8,479 bases of DNA, from positions 1 to 8,479 of the forward strand of contig PUOB01000165.1 in assembly GCA_003551985.1 (NCBI GenBank). The letters run 5' to 3'. Positions 1 through 6,221 of the stretch are shown here, one piece after another (the first letter of the stretch is position 1; every line of letters starts with the position of its first letter). The notes under the pieces were generated by a model. The model had not been told where the DNA came from and ran no database searches. It worked only from the letters and a program-made list of their open reading frames with translations. The position numbers and the translations under genes are program-made. The stretch is from Desulfobacteraceae bacterium (GTDB lineage: Bacteria > Desulfobacterota > Desulfobacteria > Desulfobacterales > Desulfosalsimonadaceae).

Positions 1-122
1 CGCCATGGCGTGACAAGATCAAGGCTTGCGAAATTTCGAAGAATACAGTCACGCCAAGGCGTGATAAAATTCTGAGAAATTTCGCATAACGCAGATATTG
101 GACTTTTTACGAAGCCGTCAAT
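1..122 (+). repeat. Long imperfect palindromic repeat, copy A (left end outside window)
   Basis: This is an inverted repeat centred between bases 56 and 57. The core is CACGCC-AA-GGCGTG at 50-63, and a second perfectly paired block, GCGAAATTTC (28-37) with GAAATTTCGC (76-85), shares the same centre. The outer arms pair less well. The right end (88-122) matches the right ends of copies B and C: AACGCAG, then a short variable stretch, then a 23-base block ending GTCAAT that agrees at 20 of 23 positions. By symmetry about 8 bases of the left arm lie before the window. The element ends 26 bases before the response-regulator ATG. No T-run follows, so it is not a classical intrinsic terminator. Confidence 0.75.
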
Positions 123-148
123 TTTAAATTTATTCGACAGGTGTTAGT

Positions 149-1279
149 ATGATACCAAAAGTGCTGATTATAGATGATGACCGGGCGATGCTTCGTTTAC
201 TGGAAAAAGAGCTGGAAGAATACGCCGATTTTTTTTCCATCGCCACTGCAGCGGATGGTGAGGATGCACTCAATAAGCTCTCAAGTGAGAATGTCTCGCT
301 TGTCATTACCGACCTTCGCATGCCGGGGGTCGACGGTTTCGACGTGCTGAACCGTGTCATAAAGGACTACCCCGACATTCCCGTTATGGTCATGACCGCC
401 CACGGCAAGCCTAAAACAAAGGAAGTGGTCATGAAAAGCGGTGCCGTCGATTATTTGGCCAAGCCGGTGGACGGTGCCAAATTGTTCGGCCGAATTATGA
501 AAGCCCTGAAAAAGATGAAGGAGGGCGGGAGCCTTAACCGGATTTCGCTGGAAACATACTTGCAGCTGGTCGAAATGGAAGAGCAGACCTGCACCCTCAG
601 AGTAATGAATCAATCAATCGACAGGATGGGGGTTTTATTTTTCAAAAACGGTTTTTTGATGGATGCCCGAATTGGCGGTCGAAGAGGTCGTGCGGCCGCA
701 TACGAGATACTTTCCTGGCCCGGGGTGTCCTTGTCCATCGAAAACAGCTGCGCCATTGAAAAAAAGAACATCGACGGGGAGTTGCAGGCCATTTTGCTGG
801 ATGCCATGCGAAACAAGGATGAAGATGATACGGCGGATACCGTGGAACCCGTTGATTCCGGTCCAGATCAGACCGCTCCGGCGGAAACCGTCCCAACCCC
901 GTCGGAGGCCGGAAATAAGGCGGCTGATGAACCATCGCCCGATGCCGGGAAAAGTCCGCAACAGGCCAAAACCGGCTTTCATGTCAAAAACACGCCGGTC
1001 GCGGATGAATCAATGTCCCCGGTAGCGGCTGCGGGGGAAAAATTTGCCGCCGCCATGGGCGGAAATGTTGCCATTCAGGATATATACAGCGATCCGGAAT
1101 GGGCGAAATTGATCTCCCATGTGGAAAATCTCGGGCAATTATTTGAATCCGGTGTGTTAAATGTGATATATATTAACCGCTCGGACAGGCAGGTTCTTGT
1201 TGTCCCGGATGTAGAAAACGTGGTGCTTTTGATTGACAAGGATGTGCCCCGTGAAGGGGCAATTTCCGTATTCGCGTAA
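149..1279 (+). CDS. Response regulator: receiver domain plus PATAN (DUF4388-like) domain and an unassigned C-terminal domain
   Basis: This is a 376-residue cytoplasmic phospho-receiver protein with no DNA-binding domain in view, so it probably acts by protein contact. Residues 3-122 form a receiver domain with acidic pocket D9-D11, phospho-acceptor D55 (in VITDLRMPG), T83 and K105 (in AKPVD), so it should be phosphorylatable. Residues about 129-224 match the PATAN/DUF4388 pattern (ISLETYLQLVEME, then GVLFFKNGFLMDAR, then AYEILSW). Residues about 225-290 are a Pro/Ala/Glu-rich linker. Residues about 291-376 form a small folded-looking domain (DPEWAKLISHVENLGQLFESG, then NVIYINRSDRQVLVVPD) that may be a divergent roadblock-like unit. 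The start is set by AGGTG at 139-143, 5 bases before the ATG. No kinase gene is visible. The next gene is a roadblock protein. PATAN-type regulators in Synechocystis are reported to bind the pilus motor PilB1, which fits the PilB-like gene downstream, though domain order differs there. The receiver call is near certain, PATAN is likely, and the C-terminal domain is unassigned. Confidence 0.92.
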   Translation: MIPKVLIIDDDRAMLRLLEKELEEYADFFSIATAADGEDALNKLSSENVSLVITDLRMPGVDGFDVLNRVIKDYPDIPVMVMTAHGKPKTKEVVMKSGAVDYLAKPVDGAKLFGRIMKALKKMKEGGSLNRISLETYLQLVEMEEQTCTLRVMNQSIDRMGVLFFKNGFLMDARIGGRRGRAAAYEILSWPGVSLSIENSCAIEKKNIDGELQAILLDAMRNKDEDDTADTVEPVDSGPDQTAPAETVPTPSEAGNKAADEPSPDAGKSPQQAKTGFHVKNTPVADESMSPVAAAGEKFAAAMGGNVAIQDIYSDPEWAKLISHVENLGQLFESGVLNVIYINRSDRQVLVVPDVENVVLLIDKDVPREGAISVFA

Positions 1280-1281
1280 CG

Positions 1282-1415
1282 GATGGCCGGCCAGGCGAAA
1301 CGCTTCATATACGCGGCGTGGTAATTTTTCATACGCGAAGGCAGCCGTGTCGCATGCCTGGCGGATGAAAAATTGCTGCAACGCAGTAGATGGGACTTTT
1401 AACGACGCCATCAAT
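1282..1415 (+). repeat. Long imperfect palindromic repeat, copy B
   Basis: This copy begins 2 bases after the response-regulator stop codon. Outer ends GATGGC (1282-1287) and GCCATC (1407-1412) are complementary. The inner left block (1322-1343) pairs with the right block starting near 1355, through AATTTTTCAT against ATGAAAAATT and AGGCA against TGCCT. The right 62 bases (1354-1415) are identical to 2001-2062 of copy C, and the inner left 22 bases (1322-1343) are identical to 1969-1990. The outer left arm (about 1288-1320) has diverged and no longer pairs well. The element ends 31 bases before the ATG of the roadblock gene and contains an in-frame ATG at 1390 that gives that gene a false long start. 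Confidence 0.9.
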
Positions 1416-1446
1416 AATTGAGACAACGCATTCGGTGGGACTTTTC

Positions 1447-1815
1447 ATGAAAGACATCTTCAAGGATCTTGTGGGAATAGAGGGGGTTCAGGGCGCAATC
1501 GTGCTTGATTCGGCGGGGACTTTGGTCGCAAGCCGGTTTTCCGGTCAGTACGCTTCCAGGGCATCTGCGGTTGAACAGTTTGAATGGGAGCCGTTTCTGC
1601 TGGAGCTTGGAGAGCTTCTGGAGGCGGATTTTGTCTTCGATCAAGGGCGGTTTTATCTTCGAAAACTCCAGGCGGGGTTTTTGCTGGTTATTATGAATGA
1701 TATTGCATCGATTTCCATGGTCCGGCTGAACTGTGAAATCCTGCTGCCCCAGCTGGATGCGTTGAAAAATTCCGGCAGTCGTATTGGCCGTATTTTAAAG
1801 AAAAAGATTTTTTGA
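1447..1815 (+). CDS. Roadblock/LC7-like protein
   Basis: This is a 122-residue protein. The N-terminal half shows the roadblock/LC7 pattern: a helix (DIFKDLVGIEGVQ) followed by GAIVLDSAGTLVAS, then a helical segment (FEWEPFLLELGELL), two strands (DFVFDQGRFYLRKL and AGFLLVIMND) and a final helix. Proteins of this fold (MglB, dynein LC7 and bacterial relatives) dimerise and act as scaffolds or GTPase regulators. No Ras-like MglA GTPase lies in this window, so a GTPase-regulating role cannot be claimed. The frame is open back to an ATG at 1390, but the first 19 residues from there are encoded partly by palindromic repeat copy B. The ATG at 1447 starts exactly where the roadblock helix begins and has a weak GGTGGGA stretch upstream. 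The family call is fairly safe. The partner is unknown; the response regulator before it and the ATPase after it are the obvious candidates. Confidence 0.8.
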   Translation: MKDIFKDLVGIEGVQGAIVLDSAGTLVASRFSGQYASRASAVEQFEWEPFLLELGELLEADFVFDQGRFYLRKLQAGFLLVIMNDIASISMVRLNCEILLPQLDALKNSGSRIGRILKKKIF

Positions 1816-1898
1816 CGTTTCAGTGAAAAACCTGCCAAGACGTGTTCCCTTTTCTGATACGCCCTGTAAGTTATTCTTCTTTTTCATGGATCAAGTTT

Positions 1899-2062
1899 GA
1901 TGGACTCGTAAAAAGTCACAAGATAAGGAACAGATGGCCAAGTTAAAAGTTCCATATACAAGGCGCAGTAATTTTTCATACGCGAAGGCATACAAGTCGT
2001 ATGCCTGGCGGATGAAAAATTGCTGCAACGCAGTAGATGGGACTTTTAACGACGCCATCAAT
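1899..2062 (+). repeat. Long imperfect palindromic repeat, copy C, with possible additional left terminus
   Basis: The main palindrome spans 1933-2059 and is centred on base 1996. GATGGC (1933-1938) faces GCCATC (2054-2059), and GGCATAC (1987-1993) faces GTATGCC (1999-2005) across a 5-base loop (AAGTC). Between them lie well-paired blocks such as GTTAAAAGT and AATTTTTCAT. About three quarters of each 61-base arm can pair, allowing small indels. Bases 2001-2062 are identical to 1354-1415 in copy B. Upstream, GATGGACTCGTAAAAAGTC (about 1900-1918) is the near reverse complement of the right end of copy A (GACTTTTTACGAAGCCGTC), so it looks like a second left terminus of the same family. The in-frame ATG at 2037 lies inside this repeat and is not a credible start. 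Confidence 0.88.
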
Positions 2063-2122
2063 GTTAAGGGCATGCCCGCGGGATCCTTTTTTTGCCCCGG
2101 GCCAGATGACACCATGGATAAT

Positions 2123-2128
2123 AAAGGA
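2123..2128 (+). promoter_or_regulatory. Ribosome binding site that fixes the ATPase start
   Basis: AAAGGA lies 10 bases before the ATG at 2139. No comparable site precedes the frame's first ATG at 2037, which sits inside the palindromic repeat. This supports the shorter protein. Confidence 0.7.
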
Positions 2129-2138
2129 TCTGAATCAC

Positions 2139-4520
2139 ATGGAAATCGCATCCGAACAATCCGATCTGCAGTCAAAAATTAAATCCGCCGAGGCTTATGA
2201 GTCTCACGGCCTTTTTGATGAAGCGGTTGCCCTCTACCGGTCCATCCTTGCCGAACACCCTGAGATAGAGAGGGAGAAAAGGGCTGAAATCGAAGCCAAG
2301 GTCAAAGACCTGGGCAAGGAGATGGAGGACATCGAGCAGGAGGCGGCCCAGGATCTTTCATCAGCGGATGTTTCCCATATAAAAACAGGGCTTTCCATAG
2401 GTGAGAGCGCACCTGAAACCCTTGACAGCGCCTCTGCATTCAGGGAACTGGGCCTTTACAAGGAAGCGATTGATGAATATCAGAAGCTTTTTGGAATGGA
2501 GTACCCCTTAGATGATTTTTTAAGTGATCTTATCGAATGCCTCTTTACGATATATTCCCCGGAAAAAGCCGTTGAATGGGTTAACCACCTGGTTGCCGAT
2601 TACAAGCTTGACAAAAAAGACGAAGCCACGGTCCGCTTTGAGTTGGGCGCAGCCCTGGAGCAGCGTGATCATCAGGAACTTGCCGCAAGCAGCTTCGAAA
2701 CCGTCCAGAAAATCGACCCGGTATACCCGAAGATCCAGGAAAAAATAAAGTCGATCGAGCCCGGAAAACGGTATGAGTCGAGATACGACTACCTGCTTAA
2801 AAATGAAATCGTGACGACTGACCAGCTTCAGAAAGCGCTTGCCCAGTCCAAGAAAAGCAAGAAGAGCGTCGAACATGTCCTTATGAACCAATTCAGGATT
2901 TCGAAGGACGAAATCGGCAAATCCTTATCCGCTTATTACAATTGCCCGTTTAAACCCTTTGACCCGGAAATGTCCATTCCTTATGAGCTCCTTGCAAACC
3001 TCAAAAAACCGTTTTTGCTCCAGGACCTGTGGGTTCCCCTGCATTGGGAAATCGATTATATCGAAATCCTTTTGGATGATCCCAAGGACCTGAGAAAGAT
3101 GGACCATGCAAAGGCCCTCTTCAATACGAACAAATTCACTTTTTCAGTGGGCATCAAGGAAGATATCGAGGAAACAATCAATCATTTTTTTGCCGGGAAA
3201 AAGAAAAGCGTATCGGGCAAGCCTGATGCAGCCCCGGTTGAACTCGATGAAATGCCGGACATCGGCTTTGAGGAAGAAGATGAGGAGGAGGAGGATGTCG
3301 CGGATGCCTATGATGAATCGTCGAGCAAAGTGGTTCGGCTGGTCGACCAGGTATTGATCAGCGCCTACCGGAAAAATGCCTCTGACATCCATGTCGAGCC
3401 TTGCGGGATCGCCAAGCGCACAAAGGTCCGGTTCCGTATCGATGGCGTCTGCCAGGATTTTACCGAAGTGCCCAATGCGTTTGCCACGGCGATTCTTTCC
3501 CGGATAAAAATTATGTCCAACCTCGATATCTCGGAGCGGCGGCTTCCCCAGGACGGAAAGATAAAGTTCAAGCGTAGAGGCGTGCCCCCGTTTGAATTGC
3601 GGGTTGCGACAATGCCCACCTCAGGCGGATTTGAGGATGTTGTGCTTCGTATTCTTGCCGCATCCGGCGCCATGGAAATCGACGACATGGGAGTGACCGA
3701 GAGAAATCTTCGGGTGCTGAAACGCTCCATCGCAAAACCATATGGCCTTGTTTTGTGCGTTGGCCCCACCGGTTCAGGTAAAACGACCACCCTGCATTCC
3801 GCCCTGGGCGCCATCAACACACCGGAGCGAAAAATCTGGACGGCTGAGGATCCTGTGGAAATTTCCCAGCAGGGGCTCCGCCAGGTTGAGACGCACAATA
3901 AAATCGGGCTGGATTTTGCGCGAATCATGCGCTCCTTCCTGCGTGCCGACCCGGACGTCATAATGGTGGGCGAAATGCGGGATTACGAAACCGCCTCGAT
4001 CGGCATCGAGGCTTCCCTGACAGGTCACCTCGTGTTTTCGACGCTTCACACCAACTCGGCACCGGAGACCATCACCCGTCTTTTGGACATGGGGCTCAAT
4101 CCTCTGAACTTTTCGGATGCGTTTATCTGCGTTCTGGCACAGCGCCTTCTCAGGCGGCTTTGCAAAAGCTGCAAAAAGGAATACAACCCATCGAAAGAGG
4201 AGTTCGATGAAATCGTTGATTCTTATAATCCCGAACATTTTAAAAGTACCGGCATTCAACACAACAATGATTTGAAGCTGTATGCCCCGGTCGGCTGCGA
4301 CAAGTGCAATGGCAGCGGCTATAAAGGCCGTCTTGGCATTCATGAGATGATGGAGGGGACGGCCGAAATCAAGCGAATGATAAAAAAACAGGCCAGCGCC
4401 GAGGAGCTTTACCAGCAGGCAGCCAGCCAGGGCATGTCGACCCTGATGCAGGACGGCGTTTTGAAGGTGTTTCAGGGCATTACAGACATGAGCGAAGTTC
4501 GGCGCGTCTGTATCATGTAA
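2139..4520 (+). CDS. PilB/GspE-family assembly ATPase with N-terminal TPR region
   Basis: This is a 793-residue cytoplasmic ATPase of the type IV pilus/type II secretion assembly class, longer at the N-terminus than the usual roughly 500-570 residues. Residues about 5-205 are TPR-like helices (YESHGLFDEAVALYRSIL near 20-37, FRELGLYKEAIDEYQKLF near 101-118, and another near 165-198). Residues about 215-350 form a GspE/MshE N-terminal (MshEN-like) domain, followed by an acidic linker (about 374-390). The C-terminal half carries Walker A GPTGSGKTTT (542-551), the Asp box TAEDPVE (568-574), Walker B DVIMVGEMRD (606-615), the His box TGHLVFSTLHTN (628-639), and a zinc-binding pair of CxxC motifs (C675/C678 and C720/C723). 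It should therefore be an active hexameric motor. The MshEN repeats lack the typical RLG and glycine positions, so c-di-GMP binding by this domain is doubtful. The ATG at 2139 is chosen over 2037 for its ribosome site and because the longer start is repeat-encoded. No pilin or platform gene is in the window, so pilus versus secretion use is open. Confidence 0.95.
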   Translation: MEIASEQSDLQSKIKSAEAYESHGLFDEAVALYRSILAEHPEIEREKRAEIEAKVKDLGKEMEDIEQEAAQDLSSADVSHIKTGLSIGESAPETLDSASAFRELGLYKEAIDEYQKLFGMEYPLDDFLSDLIECLFTIYSPEKAVEWVNHLVADYKLDKKDEATVRFELGAALEQRDHQELAASSFETVQKIDPVYPKIQEKIKSIEPGKRYESRYDYLLKNEIVTTDQLQKALAQSKKSKKSVEHVLMNQFRISKDEIGKSLSAYYNCPFKPFDPEMSIPYELLANLKKPFLLQDLWVPLHWEIDYIEILLDDPKDLRKMDHAKALFNTNKFTFSVGIKEDIEETINHFFAGKKKSVSGKPDAAPVELDEMPDIGFEEEDEEEEDVADAYDESSSKVVRLVDQVLISAYRKNASDIHVEPCGIAKRTKVRFRIDGVCQDFTEVPNAFATAILSRIKIMSNLDISERRLPQDGKIKFKRRGVPPFELRVATMPTSGGFEDVVLRILAASGAMEIDDMGVTERNLRVLKRSIAKPYGLVLCVGPTGSGKTTTLHSALGAINTPERKIWTAEDPVEISQQGLRQVETHNKIGLDFARIMRSFLRADPDVIMVGEMRDYETASIGIEASLTGHLVFSTLHTNSAPETITRLLDMGLNPLNFSDAFICVLAQRLLRRLCKSCKKEYNPSKEEFDEIVDSYNPEHFKSTGIQHNNDLKLYAPVGCDKCNGSGYKGRLGIHEMMEGTAEIKRMIKKQASAEELYQQAASQGMSTLMQDGVLKVFQGITDMSEVRRVCIM

Positions 4521-4549
4521 TACGTACATAGAGCTGTGGGGCTCGCACG

Positions 4550-5023
4550 ATGGGGATTTTAAAGTATTTCAGGAAATATTGGCCCGGCAAAGGAAGATAT
4601 GGACTAAAAGGTACCTCACCTGATATGCTGATTGATTCCATAGATGACACGTCCACGGATAAGCGGGGCTTTTCAAGGCATTGGGTTTCTTTCCCGGTAA
4701 TCGTTTCCAGGCGGGCGGGCGATAGCGAGGCACACCGGGAAAAATCCGTGCTGCAGGATATATCGGGCGGGGGCGCCTTGTTCGTCTCCAGCAGTCCGGA
4801 GAATTATTACCCCGGTCAGTTGTTGTATATATCCATCATGCTTGACGGAACCAACGATGTAAGGGCGCGGATACGGACGGAGGCGACTGTTATCCGTATT
4901 CATCAGCATGAAAGCACTAACGGTCTGGAATCAGAAAAAAAAGGTGCCGGGATTGCTGTTCAGTTTGATCGTTCTTTCGAGTTTGAGCGTGTTGATAACA
5001 ATAATTCTGAGCCAATCGGATGA
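4550..5023 (+). CDS. PilZ-domain c-di-GMP receptor protein
   Basis: This is a 157-residue soluble protein. The PilZ signature is complete: RxxxR at R39-R43 (RGFSR) and DxSxxG at D70-S72-G75 (DISGGG), about 27 residues apart, followed by beta-strand-rich sequence (PGQLLYISIML, then RARIRTEATVIRI, then GAGIAVQFD) typical of the PilZ barrel. Binding of cyclic di-GMP is therefore expected from the family. The first 35 residues are a basic, aromatic leader (MGILKYFRKYWPGKGRYGLK) that might touch the membrane or a partner; that is a guess. It begins 29 bases after the ATPase stop and overlaps the cyclase start by 4 bases (ATGA), which suggests one transcript with translational coupling. A PilZ protein beside a PilB-like ATPase suggests that c-di-GMP tunes the motor. 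The ribosome site is weak (GTGGGG). Confidence 0.9.
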   Translation: MGILKYFRKYWPGKGRYGLKGTSPDMLIDSIDDTSTDKRGFSRHWVSFPVIVSRRAGDSEAHREKSVLQDISGGGALFVSSSPENYYPGQLLYISIMLDGTNDVRARIRTEATVIRIHQHESTNGLESEKKGAGIAVQFDRSFEFERVDNNNSEPIG

Positions 5024-6150
5024 AATCAGGCTTGAAAAGAACCTATAATACATTTTCAGGCAAAATTCTGGCCGCATTGGGGTTGATGGCCCTCCTGCCG
5101 TATATCCTGGTCATTTATCTGTTTTTTCATGAGCGTATAACGCCTTCCGAGACGGTTTATCTGTTTTCCTTTCTTGCATTGCTTTCCATTTTTGTCGGCT
5201 ACGCAATGCTTCGCCGGTCGGCCGACCAGGTTCAGTGGTTGAGCGAACAGATCGGGAAGCTTGAATCCGGTGAAAAAAAGGATCCCATTGCGATTGAGGG
5301 GGATTTCGAGTTCGCTGAGATCGCCAGGCATTTCAATTCGATGGTCAAGAAACTCAATGACATGAATCGTCAAAACCAGGAGCAGGCCACGCAGTTGATG
5401 GTTTATGCCCGGGACCTGTCGCTTTCCTACCAGCGAACCAAGCAGGAGGAGGCGTTCAGAAACCGCATAAGCCGCTATGTCGGAAACAACCTGGTTGAAA
5501 AGCTTGTTGAATTGAAGGACGGTGTTTTTCTTGAGACCGAAAGAAAGGACGTCACGGTTCTATTTGCAGATATCCGATCTTTTACCGCGATGGCGGAGCA
5601 GATGGATGCCGAGGAAGTCGTTACCATGTTAAACGAGTATTTCTCGGTGATGGTGGAGATTATTTTTAAAAACAACGGATTGCTTGATAAATTTGTAGGG
5701 GACCAGTTGATTGCGGTATTCGGCCTGATCGATATCGTTGACAACCACCCCGTAAACGCCATTCGAACGGCGCTGGAGATGGATGCGGCCATAAAGCGAA
5801 TTCAAAAAGTGCGGTCGGCAAAAGGACGGCCGGTTTTTGACGTCGGCATGGGTATTAATACCGGTACCGCCATCATTGGCAACATCGGCTCTGAAAACCG
5901 GATGGACTACACTGTTATCGGTGACTGCGTCAATGTTGCCGCCCGGCTGGAGCACATGGCAAAAGGGGGCGAAATCATCATCGGCGAGAAAACATACCAG
6001 CAAAACACGGGGCATTTTCTGTTTGAAAGCCGCGGCGAGGTGTACGTCAAAAACAAGCTCGAGCCCGTCGTCTGTTACAACGTGCTCGGGTATGGCAAGG
6101 ATAACGTGGCGGAAGTGCATGGGAATCGAACCCACCCGGGACGGTTTTAA
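5020..6150 (+). CDS. Membrane-anchored class III adenylate cyclase (HAMP plus catalytic domain)
   Basis: This 376-residue inner-membrane enzyme is expected to make cAMP from ATP. Two membrane segments (about 16-36 and 46-64) are joined by a loop of only about ten residues, so there is no periplasmic sensor domain. A HAMP-like linker follows (about 65-117), then a coiled-coil-prone stretch (about 115-147). The catalytic domain (about 175-358) has metal-binding D184 (LFADIRSFT) and D228 (KFVGD), base-selecting K224 and D302, and transition-state N305 and R309 (DCVNVAAR). All are present, and the K/D pair favours ATP over GTP. Translation is probably coupled to the PilZ gene through the 4-base ATGA overlap. 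The last 14 residues (about 363-376) are encoded antisense to the tRNA-Sec 3' end and look like an extension beyond the natural domain end, not a functional tail. The class call is very safe; adenylate specificity is likely. Confidence 0.94.
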   Translation: MKSGLKRTYNTFSGKILAALGLMALLPYILVIYLFFHERITPSETVYLFSFLALLSIFVGYAMLRRSADQVQWLSEQIGKLESGEKKDPIAIEGDFEFAEIARHFNSMVKKLNDMNRQNQEQATQLMVYARDLSLSYQRTKQEEAFRNRISRYVGNNLVEKLVELKDGVFLETERKDVTVLFADIRSFTAMAEQMDAEEVVTMLNEYFSVMVEIIFKNNGLLDKFVGDQLIAVFGLIDIVDNHPVNAIRTALEMDAAIKRIQKVRSAKGRPVFDVGMGINTGTAIIGNIGSENRMDYTVIGDCVNVAARLEHMAKGGEIIIGEKTYQQNTGHFLFESRGEVYVKNKLEPVVCYNVLGYGKDNVAEVHGNRTHPGRF

Positions 6151-6204
6151 CGCCCCACACCGGATTTGAAGTCCGGGAGCCCCACCAGTGAGCTGCGCAC
6201 TTCC
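6107..6204 (-). tRNA. selC: tRNA-Sec (selenocysteine), anticodon UCA
   Basis: Read on the minus strand this is a 98-base tRNA with encoded CCA (6107-6109). Diagnostic features of bacterial tRNA-Sec are visible: an 8-bp acceptor stem (GGAAGTGC with GCACTTCC), discriminator G, a D-arm with stem AGCTC/GGGCT, anticodon loop CTTCAAA on a CCGGA/TCCGG stem with anticodon TCA (complement of 6167-6169), a long variable arm (GGGGCG pairing with CGTCCC) and T-arm TGGG-TTCGATT-CCCA. It decodes UGA as selenocysteine with SelB, after SerRS charging and SelA conversion, so the host should make selenoproteins. None is identifiable in this window, and selA, selB and selD are not here. It lies opposite to all flanking protein genes and its 3' 44 bases overlap the cyclase reading frame. 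Confidence 0.97.
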
Positions 6205-6221
6205 ACATATCGACCGCAGGA

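Larger units (their letters stand above)
1816..2138. other. Intergenic stretch without a gene
   Basis: These 323 bases between the roadblock and ATPase genes hold palindromic repeat copy C (with a possible extra left terminus) and a GC-rich dyad region near 2068-2102. I see no coding frame with a ribosome site, no convincing promoter and no clean intrinsic terminator. Bases 1816-1898 are unremarkable. Confidence 0.6.

Noticed and set aside
98..130. Promoter for the response regulator (TTGGAC at 98-103 with an AT-rich -10 region near 121-130)
   Set aside because: The -35 match is poor and falls inside repeat copy A, and no -10 box stands out from the A/T-rich sequence.
1282..1415. Intrinsic terminator after the response regulator
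   Set aside because: The hairpin potential is strong, but the arms are interrupted and no T-run follows the right arm; it is better described as a dispersed palindromic repeat.
1813..1860. UGA of the roadblock gene as a selenocysteine codon, given selC nearby
   Set aside because: Readthrough would add only about 13 residues before the next stop, the roadblock fold is already complete, and no conserved Sec/Cys context or hairpin is evident.
1..2062. CRISPR-like array from the repeated blocks
   Set aside because: There are only three copies, separated by whole genes, each a 120-165 bp palindrome. No short direct repeats with regular spacers and no cas genes are present.
1891..2175. Minus-strand frame with a peptide (MASLKVPSTALQQFF) also found in the minus-strand frame 1157-1426
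   Set aside because: The shared peptide is the antisense translation of the identical 62-bp repeat block in copies B and C. There is no ribosome site, and the frames overlap real genes.
3774..4529. 251-residue minus-strand open frame
   Set aside because: It is antisense to the ATPase catalytic core (Walker A to C-terminus); no domain pattern and no start signal are seen.
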